Shown: in pieces, positions 16,301-24,300 of the stretch
Layout of the letters: every line of letters begins with the position of its first letter
Position numbering within the stretch: position 1 is the first letter of the stretch
From: Kordia sp050633145
Lineage (GTDB): Bacteria; Bacteroidota; Bacteroidia; Flavobacteriales; Flavobacteriaceae
DNA: 64,000 bases
Assembly (NCBI RefSeq): GCF_050633145.1
Contig: NZ_JBOEFY010000043.1
Span: 16,201-80,200, forward strand
Direction of reading: 5' to 3'
Translations under genes and position numbers: made by a program
Notes under the pieces: generated by a model
Seen by the model: the letters and a program-made list of their open reading frames with translations, nothing else
Told to the model about the DNA's origin: nothing
The model's database searches: none

Positions 16301-17386
16301 AGGAAATGCTTCATGCGCTTCAAACGAAACGCCTGCCATATTGGACATATTTCCTGAAACAAATGAACTGTTAAATATATCTTGCTGTAAATAGTAGGTT
16401 ACTCTTTCAAAGTTGTTTAGCATGTTTAAATCATACGTAGCAGCTCTATCATTAAACAACGGTGTGTTGTTGTTTTCAAAAGCTAATAAATAGGCATCAA
16501 TGTCTGTTTTAGCATTTGCATAACTTTGAATATGATTGAATAATATATCTTGCGTGTAGCCATCCATTTGTCCTTGGGTAAGTACTATATTTCCAAGAAT
16601 ATGGTCTGTCATTTGTTGCAATGCCGTTTGAAGTACAGGAATATCACCTGCTCTTGCAGGAACATGTGCTTGGAGATTGTCTATAATTAAAGAACCAGCA
16701 TTATTAGGGGCACTATAGGCATTATGATAATTCCATCCCCAACCTATAGATTGTGCTGAGTTTTGAATTCCGGTTTTTAATCCTTCTACATTAAAATTAT
16801 CTGGAAAAGTTCCTGAATTGTATATATCGTTAAAGCGTATATTCCAGGTTTCTAAATCATAATTCATCTTGAATGCAAGCTTAATTTCTTCGTTTATATT
16901 CAATTCTCCTGTACTTATGTATTGTGATCTAGCAGCTTCCCAGTTACCATCTGAGTAGTTTAGCCATACATCAAATTTACCAGGTATAGCAGATTTTCTG
17001 AGTGTAATCATAAAACCAGGGCTCGCTTCGGTTCCTCCTTGTTTCATTGCAAAAAGAGGTTTTCCTCCTAGCAACGATCCAGTATAGGTATATCGAAAAT
17101 CAATTTCAATTTCAAAAGAAGCATCACTTGTAAATAATGTTTTTAAACTTGGCTCTGGAACAAAGGCTTCATTAAAGTCTATCTCTAATCCTTGCCCACC
17201 AGAAGGTGTTGAAAAATAGGTTGGTGACTCATTAGGCGTATCTGCATCTCCAAATATTCCTGTAGTTCCAGAAATAGGATCATCAAGATTTCCTTCGAAA
17301 GAATAATTTACAACTTGAGCTTGCATGCTCAAAGTAAAGATCAAAACTGTAATTATAGTTAGTTTATTAATGTATTGTTTTTTCAT
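13313..17386 (-). CDS. Secreted M60-like (enhancin/mucinase-type) metallopeptidase with BspA repeats and dockerin-like module
   Basis: 1357 aa. The signal peptide ends SMQAQ near residue 23. A LamG-like segment covers about 45-235. The catalytic region has HEMGH at 621-625 and a downstream Glu at 637 (HExxH-x11-E), with AHWRVTFHEMGHTLWLP typical of peptidase family M60, whose members cleave mucin-type glycoproteins. BspA-type DUF285 leucine-rich repeats follow near 940-1090 (DLSNVTDVRHMF, DWDVSNVTDFRNMF, KWNISNATNMTNMF). The last ~245 aa are the dockerin-like module shared with three neighbours. Probably surface-exposed or released. Substrate specificity cannot be read from the sequence. Confidence 0.8.
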   Translation of the reverse strand: MKKQYINKLTIITVLIFTLSMQAQVVNYSFEGNLDDPISGTTGIFGDADTPNESPTYFSTPSGGQGLEIDFNEAFVPEPSLKTLFTSDASFEIEIDFRYTYTGSLLGGKPLFAMKQGGTEASPGFMITLRKSAIPGKFDVWLNYSDGNWEAARSQYISTGELNINEEIKLAFKMNYDLETWNIRFNDIYNSGTFPDNFNVEGLKTGIQNSAQSIGWGWNYHNAYSAPNNAGSLIIDNLQAHVPARAGDIPVLQTALQQMTDHILGNIVLTQGQMDGYTQDILFNHIQSYANAKTDIDAYLLAFENNNTPLFNDRAATYDLNMLNNFERVTYYLQQDIFNSSFVSGNMSNMAGVSFEAHEAFPGPVSASAPRVSNGQVAINGSYILDPGMFLIDQEDGVIRPTGYYAAPGELVTITVPPSMVNQGIEIISGSHQDEVLVSSLQRFKNIVKRVEITSTTTEIANPFGGALYFRIPASVDLGWNTVTINGAVKAPYFRMVSGQPQNVSEWVTDVNNNYVPWADIETDKWMFTIPTSIIDQTDITDIMKKWDKMQDLASVVAGRPMERPRAEYIHTDCSSGNGSYGYPKPIHVNGYNTDAPSAQWSPFRIFDDNYLEAHWRVTFHEMGHTLWLPTPVAYREAFTQLTSFAFLYTIDEDFDRAMTNNEYGGQLNRDLAAMQWMITDQFRTNAPMDKGQYDYQKRGAGYWYDMFAMYGFESVGNIHKEFYNLWASGADTNYFRYKTMDEYIGAAAAGNNKNLTPLFHFWGMQATPAQVTNLASYPEGCEIYNRLMYYRNQVPQTQAEFASWKNELDLAIGGSTAEVNTAFANWDSQNYHAQIVAQIDLIINTYFPNGNCSNFTTTWTVAAGDTTITIPTDTGNHSYNYQVDWNGDGDFLDGNETTPFTGDATHDFVNAGTYTINIQGTFPAIYFNNSGDKDKITTVNKWGNIQWQSMLRAFYGCTNLTIADDAGIPDLSNVTDVRHMFRASGISNTGNLDDWDVSNVTDFRNMFRDALSFNQSLGKWNISNATNMTNMFNGVTISLENYDTTLIGWATIKQGESAIPQGINFHGGASLYCLADAERTELMTTNSWNITDGGSGCEVNLIPVAYLQGAILNPNTGEERLMRDDLRVEGLIPTTSPYADALTCDASVFNTTGATAIVDWVWLELRDATNTTAVISSRSALIQRNGHIVDVDGVSSIIMQTTTIGDYHVVVKHRNHLGIMNMTPLKMIKSPRYVNFANNTTLVNGSNAQTTSGTPNGIEGMWSGNVNGDAIIQYSGTTPDSPSILSVVLNDPGNFLNFPTYLINGYSIHDVNMDGKTQYSGTTPDTPFILQNVLAHPGNFLNFSTYQIIEQLPENE

Positions 17387-17435
17387 GAGTAGGTTGGGTT
17401 AAAATCAATATGAATAAAATTGTTGTTTATAGTTC

Positions 17436-17462
17436 TGATTTTGTTTTTGGAGTAACATCTTA
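17436..17462 (-). promoter_or_regulatory. Degenerate ECF-type promoter relic
   Basis: The upstream region of the 13313-17386 gene aligns base by base with that of the 9879-13223 gene (shared CCAAAAACAA/CTAAAAACAA, then TATAAACAACAA/TATAGACAACAA). The motif boxes read TAAGAT and AAATCA in place of TAGGGT and AGTCAT. It looks like a decayed copy of the same promoter. Confidence 0.3.
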
Positions 17463-17481
17463 TTTCTTGTTTTACATCTCT

Positions 17482-20400
17482 TTATAGATTTTCAGGCAAT
17501 TGTGCTACAATTTGATAGGTACTGAAATTCAAGAAGTTTCCAGGATGCGCCAACACATTTTGTAAGATAAAAGGCGTATCAGGCGTAGTTCCTGAATATT
17601 GTGTTTTTCCATCCATATTCACATCATGCGCGGCGTAACCATTCATGATATACGTAGGAAAGTTTAAAAAGTTTCCTGGATCATTTAATACTATAGATAG
17701 GATACTTGGAGCATCTGGATTGGTCCCAGAGTATTGAACTAGTGCATCTTCATTTACATTTCCTGTCCACATGGCTATTTTTCCTGCTGGCATACCAAAT
17801 GTTGTTTGCGCATTGCTTCCAAATACATTTTGACTCGCTTGATTTGTAAAATCTATAACAGTAGGTGTTCCTTCCAAAAAGACAACACTTGTATTGGTCA
17901 TGATTCCTAAATGATTTCTATGTTTGATTGCGATATGATAATTTCCTTCTGGAACCACAAAACTGATTGTTGAAATTCCGTCTGTATTTACAACATCGCC
18001 ATCGCGTTGAAGCAATGCAGATTGACTAGCAATAATTGTTGTGTTTGTAGTTGCATCTCTCAATTCTATCCAAACCCAATCAACAATAGCATCAGCGCCA
18101 GTAACATCAAAAACTTCTGTTCTACAGGTTAATCCATCAGTATATGGACTTTGTACAGGAATTATGTTATTTACGCGAAGATCATCACGCATTAAGTTTT
18201 CTTCTCCTGTATTTGGATTGAGTGCAGCTCCTTGTAATAACACTGTTGCCGCTACTTCAATTGGATCTTTTCCTTCAACTACAAAATCATCAAGCACAAT
18301 TCCTTCTTCAGTAATGACGCCATCTGACACCAATCGCATTCTAAAAACAACATTGTCTTCATTTGTTAAGTCGGTTTCACCAATCAAAGCATTTTCCGTA
18401 AAGTTATACGCGTATTCTGTCATTGTTGTATTTGCGCCTGTCCACTGTGCTCCTGGACAACCTGGGCAATCTACTTGATCTAATCGATTACTATTGTACC
18501 AGTTTGGTTGACTGTTTACGGTTCCTAAGTTTTCCCATGTTTGTCCTCCGTTTAATGAGTATTGCACATTTGCCCAATCCCAATTTTCTTCTAGCATATA
18601 CGCCATTTGAAATTTTAAGACTGGATCTATGATTTGTGTAAAGTCATAACAATTAGAAACTAAATACGCATTTACATCCGTAGGATAATCTCCTGATAAG
18701 TTTGTCGCGTAGGCTTGTGTTCCAGAAGCTACACTATTTAAAGTTCCTCCACTTGGCACACCTCTTTGCCAAACTCCATTTTCAATAATTAATTCATCTT
18801 CTGGATTTTCGAAAGAGTTTATCATATTGAAATCTCCTGAAGCGTTGACACTAAAGTTTTGCGAACGAACATTGTTTGCTGCATTTCCATCATTTGTAAT
18901 TGTAGCATTTACATCTAGCGTAAATGTTCCTGAACCTACAGAGATTGCTGGCAAACTGATGGTAGTTTCTTCATTCGATTGCAACATTCCTGTCCAAGTA
19001 TAGTTGTAAGTTGTTCCACCAGTAATTCCATATGTAATGTTTATTTCCGTAATATCATCGATTCCGTTACTACGTACTTGTATTTGTGGCGAAATATCTC
19101 CGCAGTTTACAATAGCATTCGTAGGGTTTGTAATAGCACGTACACTTACATCATTTTGTAATAATTGTATTGGAATAGATGAACGCCATAATCCACGACC
19201 ATACGTTGCAGCTGTAATCGATTGATCGTCTAAATTAATTTCTAAATCTTCTATTTTTGTATTTGGAAGATTCGTCATAAATGGTTCCCAATCTGGACTA
19301 CTATCATCCAAACGATAGATTCCTAAATCGGTAGAAACATAAATAGGATTTAATGGATGATCTCCTTGGTGTACAATATCTTCTGGATATTCTGTTGCTA
19401 CTGGAAAGTTTCCAGTGATGTCTGTCCACGTTAATCCACCATCCGTAGTTTTAAAGACTCCTTTGTTTGCGTAATCTCCGTCTGTGGTAATCCACATTTG
19501 ATTTGGATCGTCTTTGTGAATGGCGATTCCTGCAATGGCGTTTCCAACTACATTGGTATTAAAGTCTAAGGTTTGTCCACCATCCGAGCTTACACGCAAA
19601 TTTTGATGTCCCGATGATACAATGATGTTTGGATTGGAAGGTGCAATTTCCATAATATCTGTATATCCTTGTAAGTCACCGACCAATTCCCACTCATAGG
19701 TTGTTCTGTTCAACTTAAATAAATTACTCCAAGCTGCATACACATCTCCATTACTATCTGCAGACAAAGGCGCCACCCAAACTCCTACACCTGAATTTGA
19801 AGGTTTAAAGACTCGTGTAAACCAACCATCGGCACGATTGGAGACATATAAAGTTCCTCCATCTTGCGTAAGTCCATAATAGGTATTATCGTCTGTTGGT
19901 GTTATTAATGCATTGACACCATCGCCAGGATGGAATGCTCGCCAATCTCCATTTACATCTAAACCATGTCCGCCATTGTCTTGCAAACCACCTGTAATGT
20001 TATTTGCATTTCCTTGTGCCACAGCGACATTGAAGAATTCGCCAATTTGCAATCCTTGATGGTGTGCTGTAAAATTTGTTCCGCTGTCTTCACTGGTGTA
20101 GATTCCTCCATCAGAGGCTACATAAACTTTTCCTGCAACCACACGAATGCTATGCATATCGGCATGTGTATAGGCTTCTGTCAATTGGTCCCAGCGATTG
20201 AGTTTGTCCCACACTTGTCCACCATTGGTAGATTTCCAAACGTCCATGACTCCAATATACAGTTCGTTTGCATTGGTGTCTGAAACACCTATTGCCATAT
20301 TGTACCAAACTTGGCTATTTCCGATTAAGGTATAACCACCAGTATCTCTTGTTGTAAAACTTTGTCCGCTATTGGTTGATCTGTAAATACCATGATCACG

Positions 20401-21426
20401 ATTGTCTGTAGCATCTGAACTAAAAAGATATACATATTCTGGATTTGCAGGCGTCACATCAATCACCATTCGGAATGTATTTGTTGGTACACCATTGGTT
20501 ATTTGTGTAAAGTTCGTGCCTCCATCTGTTGAGCGGTAGAATGCAGTTGTACTTACACAGTATATAGTACTAGCATCTCCTGGTTTTATGCGTAAATCGC
20601 GAATGTTTACACCTGCTAAACTTTGCGACCAAGTTACACCAGCATCTGAAGAAGTATAGACTCCTATATCTGTAGCTGCCACCAATGTATTTGAATTGGC
20701 AGGATCAATGAACAGTTCGTGCATTTTTTTCATGTTACCAATAGTATTCACATTCAGTCCTGTGGTACTCCAAGTAATTCCTCCATCTAATGATTTTAAG
20801 ACTCCTAAGGTTGGTGTAATGTCTAAATCGTCATCTCCTGTAGCAATGTAAACTATGTTTGAGTTGTTATGGTCTACAGCAATGGCAGAGACTCCTAATC
20901 GAGGTAAGTTGTCTGTCATTGGCGTCCAGTTTGCACCAGCATCCATTGTTTTCCATAAACCTCCGTTTGGCGCACCTACATACCAAATACTGGCATTGTT
21001 AGGATCGACTGTAATTGCATTGAGTCGTCCTTGTCCAGAAGGTTGTGCATTTGCCTGTATGTGGTTGTACGGACCTAATGGTTGCCAGTTACTTAGGTCA
21101 CCATTATTTTGAGCTCGTGCAAATTGGTTTTTTACCTCCCAAGCATCCCATATTTCTCTAGCTGTTGGTAAAGAACCATCTTTTTTTACACGGCGTTTCC
21201 AAACTTGCTCCCAACGTTTGAAAGGTTTATATCCGCTTCCTTTTTCATCTTTATCATGCGTTTGCCAATAGGTGTTGAAAGCTTGCTGTACTTCCTGAAA
21301 AGTTGGTTTTTTTCCAGTTCGTTTTTGTTTGCTATTCAACTCTTGCATCCAAGGAGCATTTTGATTGTGTTGCGCAACTAAAAACATACTTGATAGTAGG
21401 CATATTAGTATTGTAATTTTTTTCAT
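17482..21426 (-). CDS. Giant secreted BNR/sortilin-type beta-propeller protein with dockerin-like module
   Basis: 1314 aa with a signal peptide ending MFLVAQ near residue 19. From about 110 to 720 are repeated propeller blades with Asp-box motifs: GGLWKTMDAGANWTPM, GVLKSLDGGITWS, GVYTSSDAGVTWS, AFYRSTDGGTNF, GVFKTTDGGLTW. This is the VPS10/BNR family commonly annotated as exo-sialidase-like, but no sialidase catalytic set is evident, so a binding role is as likely. A CARDB-like Ig domain and a MAM/jelly-roll-like segment (FNMINSFENPEDEL...) follow. The last ~250 aa are the shared module ending VAQLPENL. It is separated from the next gene by 95 bp. Confidence 0.75.
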   Translation of the reverse strand: MKKITILICLLSSMFLVAQHNQNAPWMQELNSKQKRTGKKPTFQEVQQAFNTYWQTHDKDEKGSGYKPFKRWEQVWKRRVKKDGSLPTAREIWDAWEVKNQFARAQNNGDLSNWQPLGPYNHIQANAQPSGQGRLNAITVDPNNASIWYVGAPNGGLWKTMDAGANWTPMTDNLPRLGVSAIAVDHNNSNIVYIATGDDDLDITPTLGVLKSLDGGITWSTTGLNVNTIGNMKKMHELFIDPANSNTLVAATDIGVYTSSDAGVTWSQSLAGVNIRDLRIKPGDASTIYCVSTTAFYRSTDGGTNFTQITNGVPTNTFRMVIDVTPANPEYVYLFSSDATDNRDHGIYRSTNSGQSFTTRDTGGYTLIGNSQVWYNMAIGVSDTNANELYIGVMDVWKSTNGGQVWDKLNRWDQLTEAYTHADMHSIRVVAGKVYVASDGGIYTSEDSGTNFTAHHQGLQIGEFFNVAVAQGNANNITGGLQDNGGHGLDVNGDWRAFHPGDGVNALITPTDDNTYYGLTQDGGTLYVSNRADGWFTRVFKPSNSGVGVWVAPLSADSNGDVYAAWSNLFKLNRTTYEWELVGDLQGYTDIMEIAPSNPNIIVSSGHQNLRVSSDGGQTLDFNTNVVGNAIAGIAIHKDDPNQMWITTDGDYANKGVFKTTDGGLTWTDITGNFPVATEYPEDIVHQGDHPLNPIYVSTDLGIYRLDDSSPDWEPFMTNLPNTKIEDLEINLDDQSITAATYGRGLWRSSIPIQLLQNDVSVRAITNPTNAIVNCGDISPQIQVRSNGIDDITEINITYGITGGTTYNYTWTGMLQSNEETTISLPAISVGSGTFTLDVNATITNDGNAANNVRSQNFSVNASGDFNMINSFENPEDELIIENGVWQRGVPSGGTLNSVASGTQAYATNLSGDYPTDVNAYLVSNCYDFTQIIDPVLKFQMAYMLEENWDWANVQYSLNGGQTWENLGTVNSQPNWYNSNRLDQVDCPGCPGAQWTGANTTMTEYAYNFTENALIGETDLTNEDNVVFRMRLVSDGVITEEGIVLDDFVVEGKDPIEVAATVLLQGAALNPNTGEENLMRDDLRVNNIIPVQSPYTDGLTCRTEVFDVTGADAIVDWVWIELRDATTNTTIIASQSALLQRDGDVVNTDGISTISFVVPEGNYHIAIKHRNHLGIMTNTSVVFLEGTPTVIDFTNQASQNVFGSNAQTTFGMPAGKIAMWTGNVNEDALVQYSGTNPDAPSILSIVLNDPGNFLNFPTYIMNGYAAHDVNMDGKTQYSGTTPDTPFILQNVLAHPGNFLNFSTYQIVAQLPENL

Positions 21427-21477
21427 ATGATAGGATTTGAGGTTAGTAAGCCGTTTAATTATGATAGATTGTTGTTT

Positions 21478-24291
21478 TTATTGTTTGACAAAACGTTTCG
21501 CTACACTAGTATTTTTACCTACTATTTTGACGATATACATTCCATTAGACAAACTTGACACATCTATTTTTTCTCCCTGATATTCAGCTACATGCAATAT
21601 TCTCTGTCCGTTTAAATTATAAATAGATATGTTATGTTTTGATTCTGAAATATTTGCTATTTGAAAAGAACTCGTAGTTGGATTTGGGTATAGGATGATA
21701 TTTGTAGCATCATTATTTGTGCTGAATTCTGGAGTACTTAGCGTATTTCCGAGTAACATCCAGAGTTCTTTTCCATGTGTATTGTCATCAGCTGTAAAGT
21801 AGAGAGTATCTTCCCAAATCAACATGTTTTGAATGTTGGAAGATTGATTGTATCCAGGTTTAATGTCATACACCATCGTAAGATCAGTTCCATCATAACG
21901 CCACAATTCGTCTCCATGCGTTAAATCGGTAGCTTTCATGTATAAGTTATTGCCTAATACAATATAGGATGATGAGTTTGATGAATTGGAACCTGCGCGA
22001 ATATCTTTGATCATTGTTGGAGGGTTTACACCATCATATCTCCATGGTTCATTACCATTTACACCATCATTAGCTCTAAAGATTAATTCATTTTGAAAAA
22101 CTGTCAATCTTCCAGGACCAGAACCTTCTACACCTGGTTGAATATCGTATTCAAGAGTTGGAGGATTCACTCCATCATAACTCCATAATTCAGTATCATA
22201 ATTAACTCCGCTAGCGGAGAAAAATAGCTTATTATTAAAGAGCGTTAAATTTGATGGATACGATGAATTTGCACCAGTATTTATATCGTGCACTAAACTA
22301 AGTGTTGTTCCGTTATATTTCCATAATTCAGTACCATGAGCACCATCTTGAGCAGCAAAATATAAGTTGTTATCATACTCAAGCATTGTATAAATGTAGT
22401 TGGATAAAGTGCCTGGATTTAGGTCTGAAATCATTGTTGGCAGATTTACACCATCGTATCTCCATAGTTCTGCTCCATGAATTCCATCATTTGCTATAAA
22501 TACCAATTCATTATTAAAAACAACCATATTTAAAGGTGATGAACCGTAACTTGTATTGATATCTGCTACTAAAGAAGCAGTTGTGCCATCGTATTCCCAT
22601 AGTTCTGGGCCATGAATTCCATCGTTTGCAATAATCATGAGTTTGTTGTTGAATGCTATCATTCCATCAATGTTGGAACCATTCCCTGGAATCGTATTAA
22701 TATTTTGCGCTAGAGTAGGTTGTAACATTGCATCGAGTTTCCATAATTCAGCACCTTCATTTTCTGTTCTTGCTGAGAAATATAATTCACCGTTATATTC
22801 AGTAAAATATCTTGGACTACTGTTATTACTACCTACATAGATATCCATTAACATTGAGGCATTTGTTCCATCAAACGACCACAGTTCTTCACCATGAATA
22901 CCATCATCTGCTTTAAAAATTAGATGATCATTAAATACAGCCAAATTAGCTACAGAAGAACCGTTTGTATTTGCATTGATATCGGCAATTTGAGAAGTTT
23001 GAGTTCCATTGTATACATACAATTCTTCTCCTTGAACTCCATTATTTGCAGCAAAATATAAATGTCCATTCCACGTATATAAATTTCGAGGGCTTCCATA
23101 GCCATTTATGCGAATGTCTTCAATCATAGAAAAACTAGTCCCGTCATGAACCCATAATTCAGAAGCGTGTATTCCGTCGTTTGCAGCAAAATATAAGGCG
23201 TCATTATGCACATAGAAATCTGAAGGATATGCAGGATTTGCATCTGATCGAATGTCTTGTAAAGTTACGTTTACACCATCGTACATATATAATTCATCAG
23301 ACCATATAAAAAATAGATTCGAACCTAATGCGACCAAATTATTTACATAAGAACCTGCATTCCCAGGATTGACATCTATAGTTGTAAATGAAGTTCCGTT
23401 ATACTGAATGATTTCATAACCATTTACACCATCATCAGCAGTAAAATATAAATGTGTATTTGTTGCAACTAATCCACTTGGAAATGAACCTGTTGTTCCT
23501 GTAAGAATATCTTGAACTAAGGTTGTTGAAGTGCCATCATATTTCCATAATTCAAAATCGTTAGCATTTCCAGCTGCTCTAAAGTATAGTTCGTTTTGAA
23601 ATACCGTAAATTGACTTGGTCCACTATTACTCCCAACATTAATATCGCTTACTAGTGAAACTGTTGTTCCATCAAATTTTAATAGCTCGTTTCCAAACGA
23701 AGGATGATTTCCGCTAAAAAGAATTTCATTATTGTATACTGTTACTTCTTGGGGAAATGTTGAATATGAACCTGTATAAAAATCGTGTATTACAGGTGGA
23801 TTGATTCCATCATATGCCCAAATTTCAGTTCCATGTACCCCATCATCAGCCGCAAAACATAATACACCATTTAAGTCTACTAAATCTCTAATATTAGGAT
23901 CATCGTATGACGTATTGATGTCTGCAACCATCGTCGTAGACGTACCGTCGTGTTTCCAGAGTTCATTTCCGTGAACACCATCGTTTGCTATAAAGTATAA
24001 AATACCATTTACGACAATTAAATCTTTAGGATTAGATCCATTCGTTCCGTTCCTAATATCCATAACCATTTGTGGCGGATTGGTTTCATCATATTTCCAA
24101 AGTTCACTTCCATAAATTCCATCAGAAGCACTAAAGTATAACTCGCCATTGTATTCAATAAATTCCTTTGGACTAGCTCCGTTTGTAATTGTATTGATGT
24201 CTTGCACCATCATTGGTTCTTGTGCATAACTAAGAGAAGTTAATGCTAGCATCCATAAAACACATATTATTATTTTGTGAGTGTAGGTCAT
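21478..24291 (-). CDS. ELWxxDGT repeat protein with T9SS type A sorting domain
   Basis: 937 aa with signal peptide ending TSLSYAQ near residue 24. The body is about 18 tandem repeats of ~46 aa built around ELWKYDGT / ELWRYDGV, preceded by LYF.A.DG.HG and followed by M..DI..G..SS.P. This is the ELWxxDGT repeat family, predicted to form propeller-like surface structures. The C-terminus is a type A T9SS domain: ILYPNPTTSSFQI, ISIYNLNGQRIL, LSNGMYIVKIVG and a final VAKRFVKQ. It starts 9 bp after the stop of the 24301-26784 gene, so the two are likely cotranscribed. Confidence 0.85.
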   Translation of the reverse strand: MTYTHKIIICVLWMLALTSLSYAQEPMMVQDINTITNGASPKEFIEYNGELYFSASDGIYGSELWKYDETNPPQMVMDIRNGTNGSNPKDLIVVNGILYFIANDGVHGNELWKHDGTSTTMVADINTSYDDPNIRDLVDLNGVLCFAADDGVHGTEIWAYDGINPPVIHDFYTGSYSTFPQEVTVYNNEILFSGNHPSFGNELLKFDGTTVSLVSDINVGSNSGPSQFTVFQNELYFRAAGNANDFELWKYDGTSTTLVQDILTGTTGSFPSGLVATNTHLYFTADDGVNGYEIIQYNGTSFTTIDVNPGNAGSYVNNLVALGSNLFFIWSDELYMYDGVNVTLQDIRSDANPAYPSDFYVHNDALYFAANDGIHASELWVHDGTSFSMIEDIRINGYGSPRNLYTWNGHLYFAANNGVQGEELYVYNGTQTSQIADINANTNGSSVANLAVFNDHLIFKADDGIHGEELWSFDGTNASMLMDIYVGSNNSSPRYFTEYNGELYFSARTENEGAELWKLDAMLQPTLAQNINTIPGNGSNIDGMIAFNNKLMIIANDGIHGPELWEYDGTTASLVADINTSYGSSPLNMVVFNNELVFIANDGIHGAELWRYDGVNLPTMISDLNPGTLSNYIYTMLEYDNNLYFAAQDGAHGTELWKYNGTTLSLVHDINTGANSSYPSNLTLFNNKLFFSASGVNYDTELWSYDGVNPPTLEYDIQPGVEGSGPGRLTVFQNELIFRANDGVNGNEPWRYDGVNPPTMIKDIRAGSNSSNSSSYIVLGNNLYMKATDLTHGDELWRYDGTDLTMVYDIKPGYNQSSNIQNMLIWEDTLYFTADDNTHGKELWMLLGNTLSTPEFSTNNDATNIILYPNPTTSSFQIANISESKHNISIYNLNGQRILHVAEYQGEKIDVSSLSNGMYIVKIVGKNTSVAKRFVKQ

Positions 24292-24300
24292 TTTTATCGT

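Noticed and set aside
17482..21426. Calling the BNR protein a sialidase
   Set aside because: Asp-box blades are present but I cannot find the arginine triad or the other catalytic residues of sialidases; the family is often mis-annotated.
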